64,000 nt of DNA, from assembly GCA_963971305.1 (NCBI GenBank), contig OZ020303.1:21635184-21699183 (forward strand), written 5' to 3'. A program made the translations under genes and the position numbers. Position 1 is the first letter of the stretch, and every line of letters starts with the position of its first letter. Under the pieces are notes generated by a model. That model worked only from the letters and a program-made list of their open reading frames with translations, searched no databases and was not told the origin of the DNA. Positions 23,277-35,924 of the stretch are shown here, piece after piece. The stretch comes from Arcuatula senhousia. Lineage: Eukaryota > Mollusca > Bivalvia > Mytilida > Mytilidae.

Positions 23277-24000
23277 TGTAACAGCATCAAAACATTCAAT
23301 TTCTCCACACTTTACACTTCTATTCCACATGAACAATTGAAATCGCCATTGGAACAACTGATTAAACAGCTTTTCAAAAAGAATGGAAAACGCAGGTACA
23401 CATATCTGGTAGTCGATTATACCACGACTTACTTTGTCATCAATGAGGGTTTTTTTTGAAAAAAGAACAAATTAACAGAAGACCCAATAATCGACCTGCT
23501 CAACTTTCCCATTGACAACATATTTGTTCAGGTTGTTGGACGTGTTTTTCAGCAAACAAATGGGATTCCAATTGGCACTAATTGTGCACCTTTGCTTGCT
23601 GATATGTTTTTTCATTCATATGAAGCAGACTTCTTACAATCACTTCTGGACAAAAAGATCGTAGACTAGCCCTCTCTTTTAATCTCACTTTCCGTTATAT
23701 TGATGATGTCCTTTCACTGAACAATTCTCGATTTGGTGACTTTCTCCATCTTATATATCCTCAGGAACTTGAGATTAAGGAGACTATGGATTCTAGGAAG
23801 TCTGCTTCATATTTAGACCTACATCTTGAATTTGACTCTCAAGGAAAACTTTCAACAAAGCTCTATGACAGACGTGATGACTTCAAATTTCCAATAGTCA
23901 ACTTTCCCTTCTTGTGTAGCAACATTCCGTCCGCTCCAGCTTATGAAGTTTACATATCTCAATAGAGCGTGCGGGACTTCGATTTCCTTAGCAGAGCGTC
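23277..24000 (+). pseudogene. Penelope-like reverse transcriptase remnant, 3' part
   Basis: It resumes with SIKTFNFSTLYTSIPHEQLK, then QTNGIPIGTNCAPLLADMFF and FRYIDDVLSLNNSRFGDF (the YIDD active-site motif, about 23697-23708), SYLDLHLEF, and an end resembling RACGT..DFLSRAS. Several frameshifts and stops break it (for example after KKIVD near 23668). In motif A the first catalytic Asp is Asn (FNFS). It ends at about 24000 where a copy of the dispersed repeat starts. Confidence 0.85.
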
Positions 24001-24240
24001 ACGTGTTTCCGTGTTTTACATGTTGTCTGTTTTTGTCCCGTTCTTCTTGGTGTTTACTGGTTTTGTTTCTGCCCTTTTGGTCTTTTGCTTCTTTAAAAAC
24101 CACGAATTGATTTTTTTCATCAAACCACGAAAATTGGTACCCACGAAAATAATTCTTCTCAGAACAAGGTTTTCTAATCTACTTTGCGAAGTTGATGAGA
24201 AACTTTTACTCGCGAAGTTTATCTCGCGAAATAAATAAAA
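23998..24240 (+). repeat. Dispersed repeat copy plus ACCACGAAA-type repeat
   Basis: 23998-24095 is a copy of the GTGTTTACTGGTTTTGT family. 24096-24240 is a different repeat rich in ACCACGAAA/CCCACGAAA. The 89-codon ORF across them is a repeat translation. Confidence 0.7.
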
Positions 24241-24802
24241 AAAACATTCACTTTGGAAAGCGATAAATAAGAATAATTTTCCCTCTTGACATTGTGTGTT
24301 TTTTAAAATTTATGTTCGGATATTTTTGCTGGAAAATCCAACCATAAGTTCAGCTGTGTTTAGATATTGAATATAAAAATGGTGTTGCTGTTGTTTTGTG
24401 TTGCATCGTGTCATTAATGCAAAAATATGAGCATGGTGCACTCATATAGCAGTTATGTAAAATGAATAAAAGTGTCTATGATAAATGACAAAATGTTGGC
24501 ACACGAAAGTGACAAAAATAAATTTAGTAATAAGGAAGTCTGAACAAGCACAAAACGATTAGTCACAAAGAAACACGATACTTGAACCCTGATTGCCTAC
24601 TACAGGATTAGGTAATTTACAGAAAATCAAACATGTTTGCACCCCACATATCATCAGGAAACGAAGGAGGGAATGGTAAAATCAATTGTGGCCTGAGCAC
24701 TTAATAAATGCTCATTCACTCATAGTAGAAATCAAAATAGTTTTAGACAAAATGGTTAGTGACTATTTTGATTTTATAGTGTTTGGCTGCCCGTTGTACT
24801 GA
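24241..24802. other. Spacer, nothing recognised
   Basis: AT-rich sequence with no coding exon, RNA gene or repeat boundary that I can support. Confidence 0.5.
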
Positions 24803-24968
24803 ATAAGGGTAATAACAAAATTACCGAACTTTGAGGACCTGTCTCAATGTCCAAGAGAAAAGACCAAACATGGTAGACAAACCGGAACAGTTATAGATCG
24901 CAATTGTCCTGACTTGGTACAGGCATTTCAAATGAAAAGGTTAAATAAACCAGGTTTTATGGCGTGAC
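24803..24968 (+). repeat. Dispersed repeat, second family
   Basis: Blocks GTAATAACAAAATTACCGAA, AGAGAAAAGACCAAACATGG and TCCTGACTTGGTACAGGCAT recur in inverted orientation at about 54345-54490 and partly in direct orientation at about 54536-54680. Confidence 0.75.
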
Positions 24969-25778
24969 AAACCTCCCTCTTCTTAAGCAATCTTAGAGAT
25001 CGGTAGTAGCAAAAAACGCAACACAGCATATAAAGACATATAAAGCATGATATGCGTTTTTTTTCAAACTCATTCGAGTTTTGTGGCATGAAATAAAATA
25101 ACGCGAAAGTCCTATGCATAGCAACAATTTCAATCACTTGTAGAAACCGGATTTTTGACATCATTCATTCATATCGTTACAGATATTACCAGTTTCTCAC
25201 AATTTATACTTACATTAAAAGTACTTGGTAGCTATTATTAGGCTCTTTACCTAACAAACCATAGACGCCATTGAAAAACATATTTTTTATCCAACATCAT
25301 ATACATTTAAATACACTATGCAATATGCTCGATTTGGTTAACTTAAATACGTCTTTTATCTTGTATATTGATTTTATTTCACATTTATTTTATGAATCTT
25401 GTATAGAACCTCGATAAGAAAGCTTGGTACACAAAAGGAAACATTTAATATACAATAAAATTGATCTGATAGGACCAAAAAGTCCGACTATACAAACTTT
25501 CTTATATGTTTGTTTGATATAAAATCAGTGAAACAATAAGACAATAATACTTGTCATAAAATTGATCGTTTTCATTTACTGGTACGTTTAAAGATTTGTT
25601 TTTTGAATAAATGCTATGATAGGACAATTCCTACCTCTCAATAAAAAAACAATACAGTGAAGTAGACTACCGTCCAATGGTCAGATTTCATTGAAAACCG
25701 ACATCCTTTACCATATGCAGCAACACTTTGTACGCATCGAACATGTCTCGATGATCATGTTTTAAAAAGCTATAATTC
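24969..25778. other. Spacer, nothing recognised
   Basis: No exon-like frame with conserved residues. The 78-codon minus frame at about 24928-25164 has no recognisable domain. Confidence 0.45.
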
Positions 25779-25998
25779 TATATAATTACATTCCTTTTGT
25801 TTGGTAGTTGTTACGGTGATTTTGATTGGTTAATACTGCTTCAGTAAAGAATCTTCACGATGAAACTCACCAGCACGTGCTACCTTGACAACGATTTACG
25901 CGGAGTAATTTGAAAAAGACAAGCCATGTATTTTGTGCAATTTCATCAAATTGACCTGTGCAAATATTTAGAATATTTTAACGGAATGTAATTATATA
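25779..25998. mobile_element. Small MITE, 220 bp
   Basis: It is bounded by a 16-bp inverted repeat TATATAATTACATTCC (25779-25794, and inverted at 25983-25998). Internal sequence is non-coding. The target duplication cannot be separated from the TA-rich ends. Confidence 0.7.
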
Positions 25999-26016
25999 CA
26001 TTGAATTCAATATATT

Positions 26017-26109
26017 GTAGTTTTATTGGTGTGTAAAAGCGTGGACCTTTGTGCACATTTCATCAAAAATGTGCTTGAGTCCAAACTTTTACTCACCTAT
26101 AAAACTTCA
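26017..26109. repeat. Inverted-repeat hairpin
   Basis: TAGTTTTATTGGTGTGTAAA at 26017 pairs imperfectly with sequence ending near 26109 (read inverted: AAGTTTTATAGGTGAGTAAA), with further pairing through GTGCACATTT/AAATGTGC. Probably a short foldback element. Confidence 0.65.
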
Positions 26110-26156
26110 AAAAATCAGAACTAGTTAATATAAAAGATCTTTATAAAAGTCTACAC

Positions 26157-26861
26157 CTAATATGATACAGGTTAAACCTGAAAAGCTCCCGCAGATTTAG
26201 TAACTTTGTTGTTAATGGTTCCTCATAATTTAATTAAAGCAAGAACTCATTATCTTTCAATAACAGCGAGAAACGCAAGCTTTTGCATGATTTTAAAAAA
26301 AGAACGCGACTGCAAACAGAACAAGGAGGTGAATTTGAGCGGACCTCGCAGAGAACACCCTAAGAATTTCTACTTTCATTTTCGAATTCAAAGCCGGCTT
26401 GAGAGAAATTAACAAAAACAAATATGTTTACTGGGGACAAAGAAAATGTAATGATTGCAGGAAATGAAATTTGTGTGCTGAAACATTCAAGTTATTTGTT
26501 TGGTTGACAATGCACCGCTTTTTAGGGGGGTCTTGTTTTGCGAAAATTAGAATGACAGGTTCCCGCGCTTCTGTCATTTTGTTATGATGGGCACGACCTC
26601 TAGTGATAAGAATGGACGCCAAATAGTAGATTTTTTTTTAATTCTTTATATCTAAAACATTTCATAGCTGACAATACTTGAAAAAAAATATTTTAATACA
26701 ATAACTATGTTTATTATTTTTTAAAATTGAAAATTACAAAAAAGGAATTAAATTTTGCATTCCGTGTTATTGGGTGCGGATTTCTGACTAGCTTATACGT
26801 CTTCTGGTTTGAGGCATCATACTCAGTCAATTTAGCTCCCGCTGAGCGGGAGCTTATTAGA
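26157..26861 (+). mobile_element. Putative non-autonomous element with hairpin end
   Basis: It starts AATATGATACAGGTTAAACC and ends with the hairpin GCTCCCGCTGAGCGGGAGC followed by TTATTAG. The element at 35925-36246, read on the minus strand, shares both the start (AATATGATGCAGGTTAAACC) and a terminal hairpin built on CGCTCCC. The hairpin near one end is reminiscent of Helitrons, but no clear CTRR end was seen. Confidence 0.5.
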
Positions 26862-28279
26862 TAAAGGTCAATATGCAGACATTACAGGACACCTAAAATA
26901 AATCATATTCCAGATTTTTTATCGTCAATGAAAAGTCCCATATTTGTTTTTCTAAAAAATCACATTGATGTACCCAGTCTTACATCATTATCCCAAAATA
27001 GGTTTGATATATTAATCAATTTTTGCCAACATAGATTAAAGCATATCACTTTTATAAATTGTCATTTTTAGAAAATAAACAAAAAAAATATTCTAGTTTC
27101 ATGATATCTCTATAAAAACACACACAAATATATATTAACGATTATATTTGAAATATTCTCCAAACAGTACAGATTAAGGTATGTCGATTATTATAAAACT
27201 TTCAAATCATTTTTATTTCTTCGCTAAACTTCTTAATAATGAATGAATATACCTTATACGTTTGAATCAGTAATTTGATTTTAAGTTGATTAAGAAACAG
27301 ACATATTTCAAAATATTTTCTTTTAAAGTAGATCAAAATGAACTTTTTTTCGGAAACAGCATATCTTAAGTTTACCAACAGGAAGAAATTAGTACGGGGT
27401 AGATATAAGCGATTCTTAATTTTTTTTTTCACCAGGAAGGTGTTACATCGTTACATCTTTTATATTTTAAACTAAAGCGAAACGTTTCCTTTATAATTTG
27501 AGTAGAACTACAATCATGTTGTTTATGTATGATTCGCAGGCATGTTATAAAAGTCCTTAAAATTTCAGGCATTTGTAAAATGCCTATGTACATGTAGTAA
27601 AGTAATTCATATTGCTATTGTATAAACTAAAAAAAGACTGTATCAAATATATTTCATGTATGCACACAGGGCCTCTAAAATTGTGAAAATGAGATAAATA
27701 AACATTGCTTATATTTAAAAAAAAACTTTATTTACATTTCAGACTTTTATAAAGTTTTAAATTTTATAACAATAATCCTTTTGATTTAATCTTTTAATTT
27801 TAAATTAATTTAATAACTATTCACAAAACATTACCCAAACACAATTTATACAAAGTGAAACAACAAATTACAATAACAGTAATAAGGGTTCATTACATAT
27901 CATTAGAACTTTGTTATCATATTTTCAAAAAGTAGACATAGGTATAGGTTTTCTTAAAGTCTTTGGGAATTTACGTTTAAATTGATTTTTAATGACAAAT
28001 AACCATGTAACGAGTACGTGGTCGAACTTATAAATAGATCATTGAAATACCCTTATTTGTTAAATGCCGATAAAGCATATCATAAGACGAAATAATAAAA
28101 TATGTTGTACCGTGGTTTATAAATATTATAAGACAATTGATTTTTCATGCAGTCAAAATATTGGCGGAGTGAATCATGTGAATTTGCTTCCTTTTTACGA
28201 CGGCATATTGGGTTGACTGATTCCAGTTTTTCTCTTAAACAAAATATTTTAGTGGACTTGAATTCCTTTTCACAATGGC
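26862..28279. other. AT-rich spacer
   Basis: No gene was recognised. A block at about 27890-28015 (AAAAAGTAGACATAGGTATA..., TTTTTAATGACAAATAACC) resembles 29675-29790, suggesting an old duplication around 28280-28600. Confidence 0.45.
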
Positions 28280-28597
28280 ATGTTAAGACGTACCGCGAAT
28301 GAAGACAGGTTTAAAACCAGAATATATCTCAATAAAGACAATTTTAATTATTTCACATTCAGTTTAAATAAAAGGGTATATAATAAGGTGCCGTATATAT
28401 ATGGGGGTATAAAGGAGGAGTCTTCAATTCTTTATTCCTACTTTCCACGTTTTGTAAATAAGAGATCAAGCGTAAAAAAGGTCAGGGACGGAAACTGGAA
28501 CTGTGAGGAGTATGAATATTTTCATGAAGTCGTCAGTCAATGTCTCGAGTTTTGCTGGAAAAACAGGTCTTATACATTAAATGACCTAAAATTTTGA
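28280..28597 (+). other. Open frame of 105 codons, product unknown
   Basis: An open frame ending at 28597, rich in charged and aromatic residues (phrases FNYFTFSLNKR, SYFPRFVNKRSS, EEYEYFHEVVSQC). The apparent start is not ATG, although an ATG lies just upstream in another frame. I recognise no domain. The composition is more protein-like than the flanks, so it may be a transposon-gene fragment or an orphan exon. It could also be chance. Confidence 0.25.
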
Positions 28598-29170
28598 AAG
28601 CATTTTATATACTAGGAACAAACAAAAAAACAAAAAAAACGAAACCAAATTTTTTAAGTGAACGTGATGTTGACAACTTCAAAAAAGTAACTTAAAACCG
28701 TTTCACATAAAAAATACCAATTTTACCACTTAAATTTACACAAATTGGACAGTTTAAAAGTGGGAAAAAATTCGTTTGGTCTTTAGGGCGATGAAAGAGC
28801 GATATTGTGTTTATTTTAGTGTAAGCCTTGCATGAGCACCATTTTTCAAAAACACCTTTTTTTCATATCAAATTCATAATTGGAGTTAGTTTGGCATTAA
28901 CTTCATGCAAAAATGAACAAGTTTCGAGCACGGATATGAGTAAAACGACAGTTTTGACGTTTCAACGTTTTTGGTCGTTGACGTGGTCGGGAGTGATTTG
29001 CTGTAGTAAATGTTCGTCAAAAGGGATTCATTAGAATTGGTTTTATCAGGTTTGAAAAACAAATTTGGATTTTAATGTCATTGAAATGCAAAGAAAATTG
29101 TTTCAATTAATGTCTCGTTAAAGATGTTCTGTTTTGACGTCATCATTTTAATTTTTCACACCCGTGAAGG

Positions 29171-29520
29171 TTAGCGCTGCTGGTGGAGTTTTAATTCCCC
29201 GAGGTTAGCCCGCTCCGGCGCCAACACTTTTGTTTTGGAGAACACATCAAAGCTTAATCATCCGTTTAAATTTCAAAATTGTCTTAATCCTAAGGTTCAT
29301 ACCCAAGACATAGGTTGATCATCTTAGTTAAGTTATAATTCGGTTACCTGGTTCGGTATATTTGGTTTTATTGTTCAATGCTCTTCATAATCATATAGTG
29401 TTTGGCTTTTTCAATATTTTTTATAGAGTGCCTCTAATAAATCTTGAATAGACGAAACGCGCGTCGGGCGTAGCAAAATCTGTCTGGAACTTTGTAATCA
29501 TTTTGATTTGTGTAAAAACG
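29171..29520 (+). repeat. Mussel-type dispersed repeat
   Basis: CTGCTGGTGGAGTTTTAATT and GGTTAGCCCGCTCCGGCGCC are followed 200 bp later by ATAGACGAAACGCGCGTCGG. The combination resembles a repeat I associate with Mytilus sequences (from memory, unchecked). Confidence 0.55.
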
Positions 29521-31181
29521 TTATGTATCTTCATTATAGTTTTAAATTTATGACTATAATTCTGGTGTTCTCGAAACTTTTATGTACAACTATTCATAGA
29601 ACCCTACCCTATCAATGCGAATATATAAAATGGGAGCAATAAGTTTGCAATAACATTCTTTTTTACAGTTCATAACATGTCATTATTTAGCTTTTTCATA
29701 AAGTAAACATATATTCAGGTTTTCTAAAAGTCTCTGGAATTTTCCATTTAGATTGATGATTGATTTTTGATGATCGATAACCGTGAAGTTGAAAAAGTTC
29801 GAATTTTAAAATAGATTTGTAAATTCTAAATGACGAGAAAGAAGTTAACTGACTGTTTTAACACGACCGCAATTTGTAAATCTGCGTCAGCGTCTGTGGA
29901 CATTTGATTTCCGTGGGATAACTTGGATAAATGTTGACTGATTGTTTTGAAATTATGATATGGTGTTTCTATCTACTATCAATAATTGCATTTGTGTTTT
30001 GTAATCCCTACGTATCGTTTTAGAAAAAAGGACAAAATATAACTTAATAACTGTATTAACAAAAATGCTGTAGAGTGGTTATTTTTTTATCCAATTTTAA
30101 TCATTTCATTGTATTCCTCAATAAATTCTGTTAACAAAATTTATCTTCCACCGTAACACTGCTACAGAGGGTCAAAATCGGGTTTGAGTTTGCCTGACGT
30201 TGATATATTTATGAACGATAATAATAATTTACAGGATTTATATATTGCTCCTATAAAATACTAAGCGCTTAACTATGCCATGAAAGTCCACCACAAAATG
30301 CATGATTAAAAAAATATACGAGTCCACCATGTGTATCTAAAGCAATTGACTATCCGTATTGAGCCTTCAACGCAAAAACGGCGATAAAAAAAAAGATTAA
30401 ACTATGACTGGAATCAGAATTACCTTAGGATTTATAACTATAATTTTGAATTTAACTGTAAACTTAGACCTTGGTGAAAACGTGTCACATAAAAGCGGAA
30501 CGTAACGGGATGAAGACAAAAAAAATAACATAAAACAGAATAACTCGAGATCTCAAATTATAATTTATTTTGTTGGCCATGTCAAGTTTTGACCCCTTGG
30601 AGTATATTGTAACAGTGCCAGAAATATCAAAACCATTGGTTCATTCAGTTGACAGTATTTAAAGAGGAATACAATGAAAAACTAAAAATAAGCATTCATC
30701 TTTTTTTAAGTTTTGACAATGCACGCATTTAATGTCCCTAATGACCCATGATCAACCATTGTTTCTGAAAAGATTATATAGGGGAAGTTTTTTTTAGTGG
30801 CTATGAAAAAGGGACCGACCACTTAACTTGAAGATGGCTTGTTTTTTTTCTGAGGCACCAGAGGTGAGAAAAAATATTCTGAAGAAGGATTAGAGCAGCC
30901 AAATAAAATAAAGCTAATAATGAAAAAAGTTGTGATGGCACTTTTGAAAAAAAAAACAAATCATTTTATGACCAGATTAAAAAAACCAAGCCCCCTTTTT
31001 AAAATTAAATGGCCAACCCCTTAATGTCAACTACAACTTAACCGTACAAACCGAAATGTCTTACAGACCTAAAGACGACAACGACGACATCGACATAACA
31101 TTATTCGACCACCATTTTTGCGGTCGTGAAAAAAGACCGTGCATTTTTAACGGACTATTTGTTCGGGTCTGATTTTTTTTA
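29521..31181. other. Spacer, nothing recognised
   Basis: No exon, RNA gene or element boundary that I can support, apart from the 29675-29790 block resembling 27890-28015. Confidence 0.45.
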
Positions 31182-33852
31182 TGCTGGTGTCACACTGTTC
31201 TGATTTTTACATACGATGGACACACGAATGTGAAAATTTCAACTTCGTGCGAAGTTAGTCCCAAACTTGCTAAAAATCAAAATCAAAACCGAAGGGTATA
31301 CGATTACAACCAATAGCTAAACGAATAAAAAAGTTGCACATACAAATAGCTGCGAACTGATTACGAAATTGTTATGATGTTATCAAAATAAGCCGAGAAT
31401 TAGACTCAAAGGAGAAAAGAAGTTATACGATGGCTGCACGACGTTGTGTTTTGCATACGATGGGTCTACGATGCATCACGATGGGTATACGAAGTATAAA
31501 ATGTAATAACGCGATTTGCAATAAGATTATATAGCTGAGTCTATATAAATTGTCCTTTGCTGCCTCTAATTAGTATGTCTGGATAACAAGTTAAAACGAA
31601 GGCTCTCCAAATATACCCCTGCTGTCCATGATGTCGATCAGTAAGAGTAGATGAGACATTTGATCTAAAGCTAATATTTAGAGACTGTTAAGACAGAACA
31701 GAAAAAGATAATGTTATTTTATCTTGTTTTGTTCGTGCCTTGTGTGAGTTGACCGAAGCACACATAATCTGAAAACAGCAAGTATATGTTGTAACTATGT
31801 TTAAACATAACACCAAAGCATACATTGTTATTACTAATCGCGTTAAATATGACAACCCGTTTTGCAATAAAGTGTAAAATGTAATAACGCGTTTCGCAAT
31901 GAAATAATTAGTTCAGTCTACAATTTGTCCGTTGCTCTCATTAATGGTTTATATGAATGAAAGATAATACGCTAGGGACCTCTAAGTATACCCACGCTGC
32001 ATGTCCCCCTGATGTCGACCAGTAAGAGTAAATAATTCTAAATTTGATATGTAGAGACTGAAGATAAAGAAAAAATGATGTTACTTGATTTGTTAAGCTC
32101 TACCACAGTCTTCGAAAGTTACACGAGTAACCCGTTTTAACGCGAAAGTTACGCGTTACTGAATAGTATAGCAAGAAAATTGATAAAAGTGCGTTATAAC
32201 GCGAAATTGATGTTTAGATAACCAAAATGAGCCCAATGGGCTTTCGTATTTTTTGTCATAAAGTTCAACAATTTCAGCTGTTGCGAACGATCATTGATCA
32301 GAGCGCGTCCACCTTACAATACACAACTTCCTTGCCGGTCCCATATCTAAAAGTCCAAAAGGCGGACCAAACGGAACGTAAACTTGATCTGTAACCCGTA
32401 ATGGTAGACTCGCATACAATACATACCAAACAGCAGTAGAAAAAAAAAAATGTGGGAAACTGAAATTTCAATGAATTTTCAAAGTTCAAAGGGTCCTAAT
32501 TCCTGTAAAAATGTGCGGACCAGAACGACAAGTCAACCTGATCTTTTCTTTAACTCATCGTGGTAGACTCACATTCCAAAAACCTGTTTAATATCTATTT
32601 TATATAATATTTTTTTCAAAGTGCGCAAAACTTATTGTGACAGCGAGACGACCTGACCGGACAGACACAAGGCAGAGGGAGTGCAAACCTAAAGCCCCCT
32701 TCGGCTTAATAATATGTCGGTAGAGGACTGATAAAAACTGAAGTAAGATGTTAAAATGTTTAAACCTTTATTTCTTATATGGAAATTCAAGTATTAAAAG
32801 ATGCTACCGACGTGGAAGAGGGAAGCGCCTGGTTGGAAAGAACGGGACAAAAAGGAAAGCGTCAGAAGATTCTAGATCCAGACTGTCTTAGCCTTGTTTT
32901 GTCTTTTCTTCTTGTACTTTTGAGACTGGTCATTCTACTTCCGAATTTCATATTATTTCCTTTATTAGTTTTTGGAAAATTATGAATAGAGAATTAATGG
33001 GGGTACTTCTATTGAACTGCTGTCTTTTAAGTCTTCCTGCTGCTGCATGTTGATTAAAAGGAAAAAAAACAGCTACATGTACTTTTCTTTTTCTCAACGA
33101 TTCACTTCAACACGTCATACCTGAACTAAAGCCTAACTAATGTCCCTATAAGACACTTTTGACAAGTTTGATAATTTTTACTTCAGAAATCGTACTGCTT
33201 TGACCAGTGCCGTGTTTCCATCTCCATGCCATTACTCTATGGCATTACACTAGTTACGACGGAAATACGAATACAAAGCGAGGTCTTTGCGACGCCGTGT
33301 TTCTTTCGCGCCACCTTTGGAAAGTTTCTCGTTTCATTCGTGCAACCATCGTAAGATAAATGAAACCGGCGACACTTATAAGGCAACACGAAATCAGAAG
33401 ATGCTTTCACGGGGCTCCCGCAGGGTACCCCCCTCAGGTCGCAAGGTCGCTTTTAAAAGAGGCCTGAGGTCGCAAGGTCGCTTTTAAAAGGCATATTTTG
33501 GCCGAGGTCGCAGGTCGTTTTTTGGCATAGGTCGATTTTATGAAGTGTAGGTCGGAAGTCGGCGTTAAAAAGCCCTCAGGTCGCAGGTCGTTTTTAACCC
33601 TGCGGGAGCCACTTTCACGAAGGCATTACGATAGAAAGGATGGATAAACGACAAAACGAACACGGACCTTCGCACGAACCTTCGGCAGTTTTTAACATGT
33701 TAAAAAATTTCGGAGGCTGCCGCACTACGAAGTTTACCCCGAAGTATAGAAATCTCCACAGAAGGTGCTACGATAGAAAAAGATGGCAACGCGAATAGCG
33801 CGATCTGATCCGTCCCGATTTTGAAAATATCCATAATCGTGTGACGCCAGCA
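31182..33852. mobile_element. Harbinger-like non-autonomous element, 2,671 bp
   Basis: Terminal inverted repeats begin TGCTGGTGTCACAC at 31182 and TGCTGGCGTCACAC read inverted from 33852, with weaker matching for about 40 bp. The 3-bp duplication TTA flanks it (31179-31181 and 33853-33855), the TWA pattern of PIF/Harbinger elements. The interior has many CGATGG/ACGAAG-type short repeats and no transposase. It hosts the hAT-like MITE at 33412-33611. Confidence 0.72.
33412..33611. mobile_element. hAT-like MITE, exactly 200 bp
   Basis: Inverted ends GGCTCCCGCAGGGT; 8-bp target duplication CTTTCACG at 33404-33411 and 33612-33619. An 8-bp duplication is typical of hAT. The interior repeats the phrase AGGTCGCAAGGTCGCTTTTA and variants (AGGTCG five or more times). 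Confidence 0.88.
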
Positions 33853-35924
33853 TTACTGCAGAGCACGGAATTGAATAGTGACAACCTTTTTTCGCATTTT
33901 TCATAAAGTATTTTTTTTGGGAAATAACATGAGGTCTAGTAAAGAAACTAAAAAATAGTGATAAAAGCTAAATATATATTAAAAAGTACCAATGAACATT
34001 TATTATTTTTTAACTGGTTTCAGTAGTAAGCTATTTTTGGAAAAAATCATTAAACTATTTATAGGCCTTAAATTTCCAGATATGTTTACATTTAAGACTC
34101 GGTACACCAGCAGACGTTTGTCACATTTTAAAGCTTTAATCATCTTTGTTTAACTGAACAACTGCAGTTGTATAATATAAAGCTAAAAGTTATATTTCAT
34201 TATTGGATAGTTTTGTCTGAACATCAGGGTATGTTGTCGTATCACCCAAGTAATTATTTTTATAGTATACACATATTTTCTTATTAAAAGTGTACTATAT
34301 TAATTGGTTTTTTTCTTTCTTTCAGTAAATATTCATAGCTTTACCACAGTTTTGCTTTATTAACTTTGTACTGCTTTTTCCTTTCAGTTTGTTTCAGATA
34401 TAATTTTTCGTTGTTGTTAAATCATATTTAAATCGAAAGAAATATTTAGAGCTTTCATAAGAATGGGCTTGATTTAAAAAAAAATATATATCAACTTAAA
34501 AATCGATACGTCTCCCTCTAATTAATATTAACAAGGACGTAAGTCAAATTTTCTGGAAATCGCCAAAAACGAAAGTAGGCTATTACGTAATAAAATTCCC
34601 AGTCGATAAACCGAAAGTAGGTTATAAACAATAACAAAGGTTTTGGGAAGCGAGTTTTGTGGAAAAAGCCAATAATGCTGTGTCAGTTACTATATTGATC
34701 ACGGAATTTTGTCTATAAAGAATTTAAAAGGCATTTCAAACAACAAATTCACAGATCACTCAATATATATGCAGGTACGTGGATCGTTACTTGGAATTTA
34801 AAATTGGCATGATTTCAGTAATTCATCAGGTCATGTAAGTTATACTTATCAAACATTCACATTATTTGTCAAACTATTTTAAACCAATTTAGTTTGATAT
34901 ATAATAAAATAGAAAGTTTAACAAGTTCTTAATATAAAAATAGAGAACAAGAATAAATTTCAAACTTTTTCAATAACTTATGGTAAATAATTTTTGTCCA
35001 TTTTTAATTTTTAGAGTAGCTTTCATAAAGACCGTTAGGGTATCTGAACTTAAAAAAATTGGATTGTTTTCGTTTGATGGCAGATTTGAACAAAATACTC
35101 GTAGTTCTTAAATAATGTTAGCAATAACCATTTATTCATTGTAAATGTGTTTCGCTAATAAATTATGTCTTATGTCTACAATCAGGAACTTTTACCATGA
35201 ACTTTTTACACCATTTATGACGTCATTATGTGCTTTATAAATCTTCACAATAACATGTTTTAGCCGTTGTTTTAGTTTGTAATGCTCAATGGAATCGAGT
35301 TTATATAGCCCTGCCACAGGGACTTTGTCCCTTCTATCAATAATATTTTGTTAATGTGCCATACGAAGATCAGATACGGGAAAAAAACCCTAATTTATTT
35401 TATTTTAACCACAGAGATCGTCTTTCAATATTTTGTTAGAGTCAATAGTCAATGTGCCATACGTAAAACGTTTATTAAGGGTGGGGATGTTATGAAACAA
35501 ACCGCTTGAAAGAGGGGAACACATTTAGTTTTTTTTTCGTATGGCACACTGCCTTAAACAAAATGTTGGTAGGGGAGAGCAAGTCGCTGTGGCTTAAATA
35601 GAATTTACTACTTTAATTATGGCAGAATTAACCATTGTTTGAAAAAGCGTAAATTGTTAAATACAAAATGCACAGAGAATTATTTGATGTTTCTAAGTAA
35701 CATGGATAAAGCATTAGACATTTTATCTACTTTAAAGTGTTGTGTTAAGTTCTCTATATTTATATATTGTTTAAGTGTTAATTAAGTCCTTCTTAAAAAA
35801 AGTTCTAAAAGTCATTTAACTTGCCTTCCACATCTAGCCTTCAAAATGCTTGACAAATGTTTAATTGTAGTGTGCTAAAATGTCATACACCAAGCAAAAA
35901 GCGTCACAAATAAGATTTTAATAC
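33853..35924. other. Intergenic spacer
   Basis: AT-rich sequence with no gene recognised. Near 35310-35335 a CCTGCCAC...GGGACTTTGTCCC inverted stretch resembles the repeat at 16725. Confidence 0.45.

Noticed and set aside
26838..26861. Bacterial-style terminator hairpin
   Set aside because: The stem lies in a eukaryotic repeat and matches the hairpin end of another copy at 35925.
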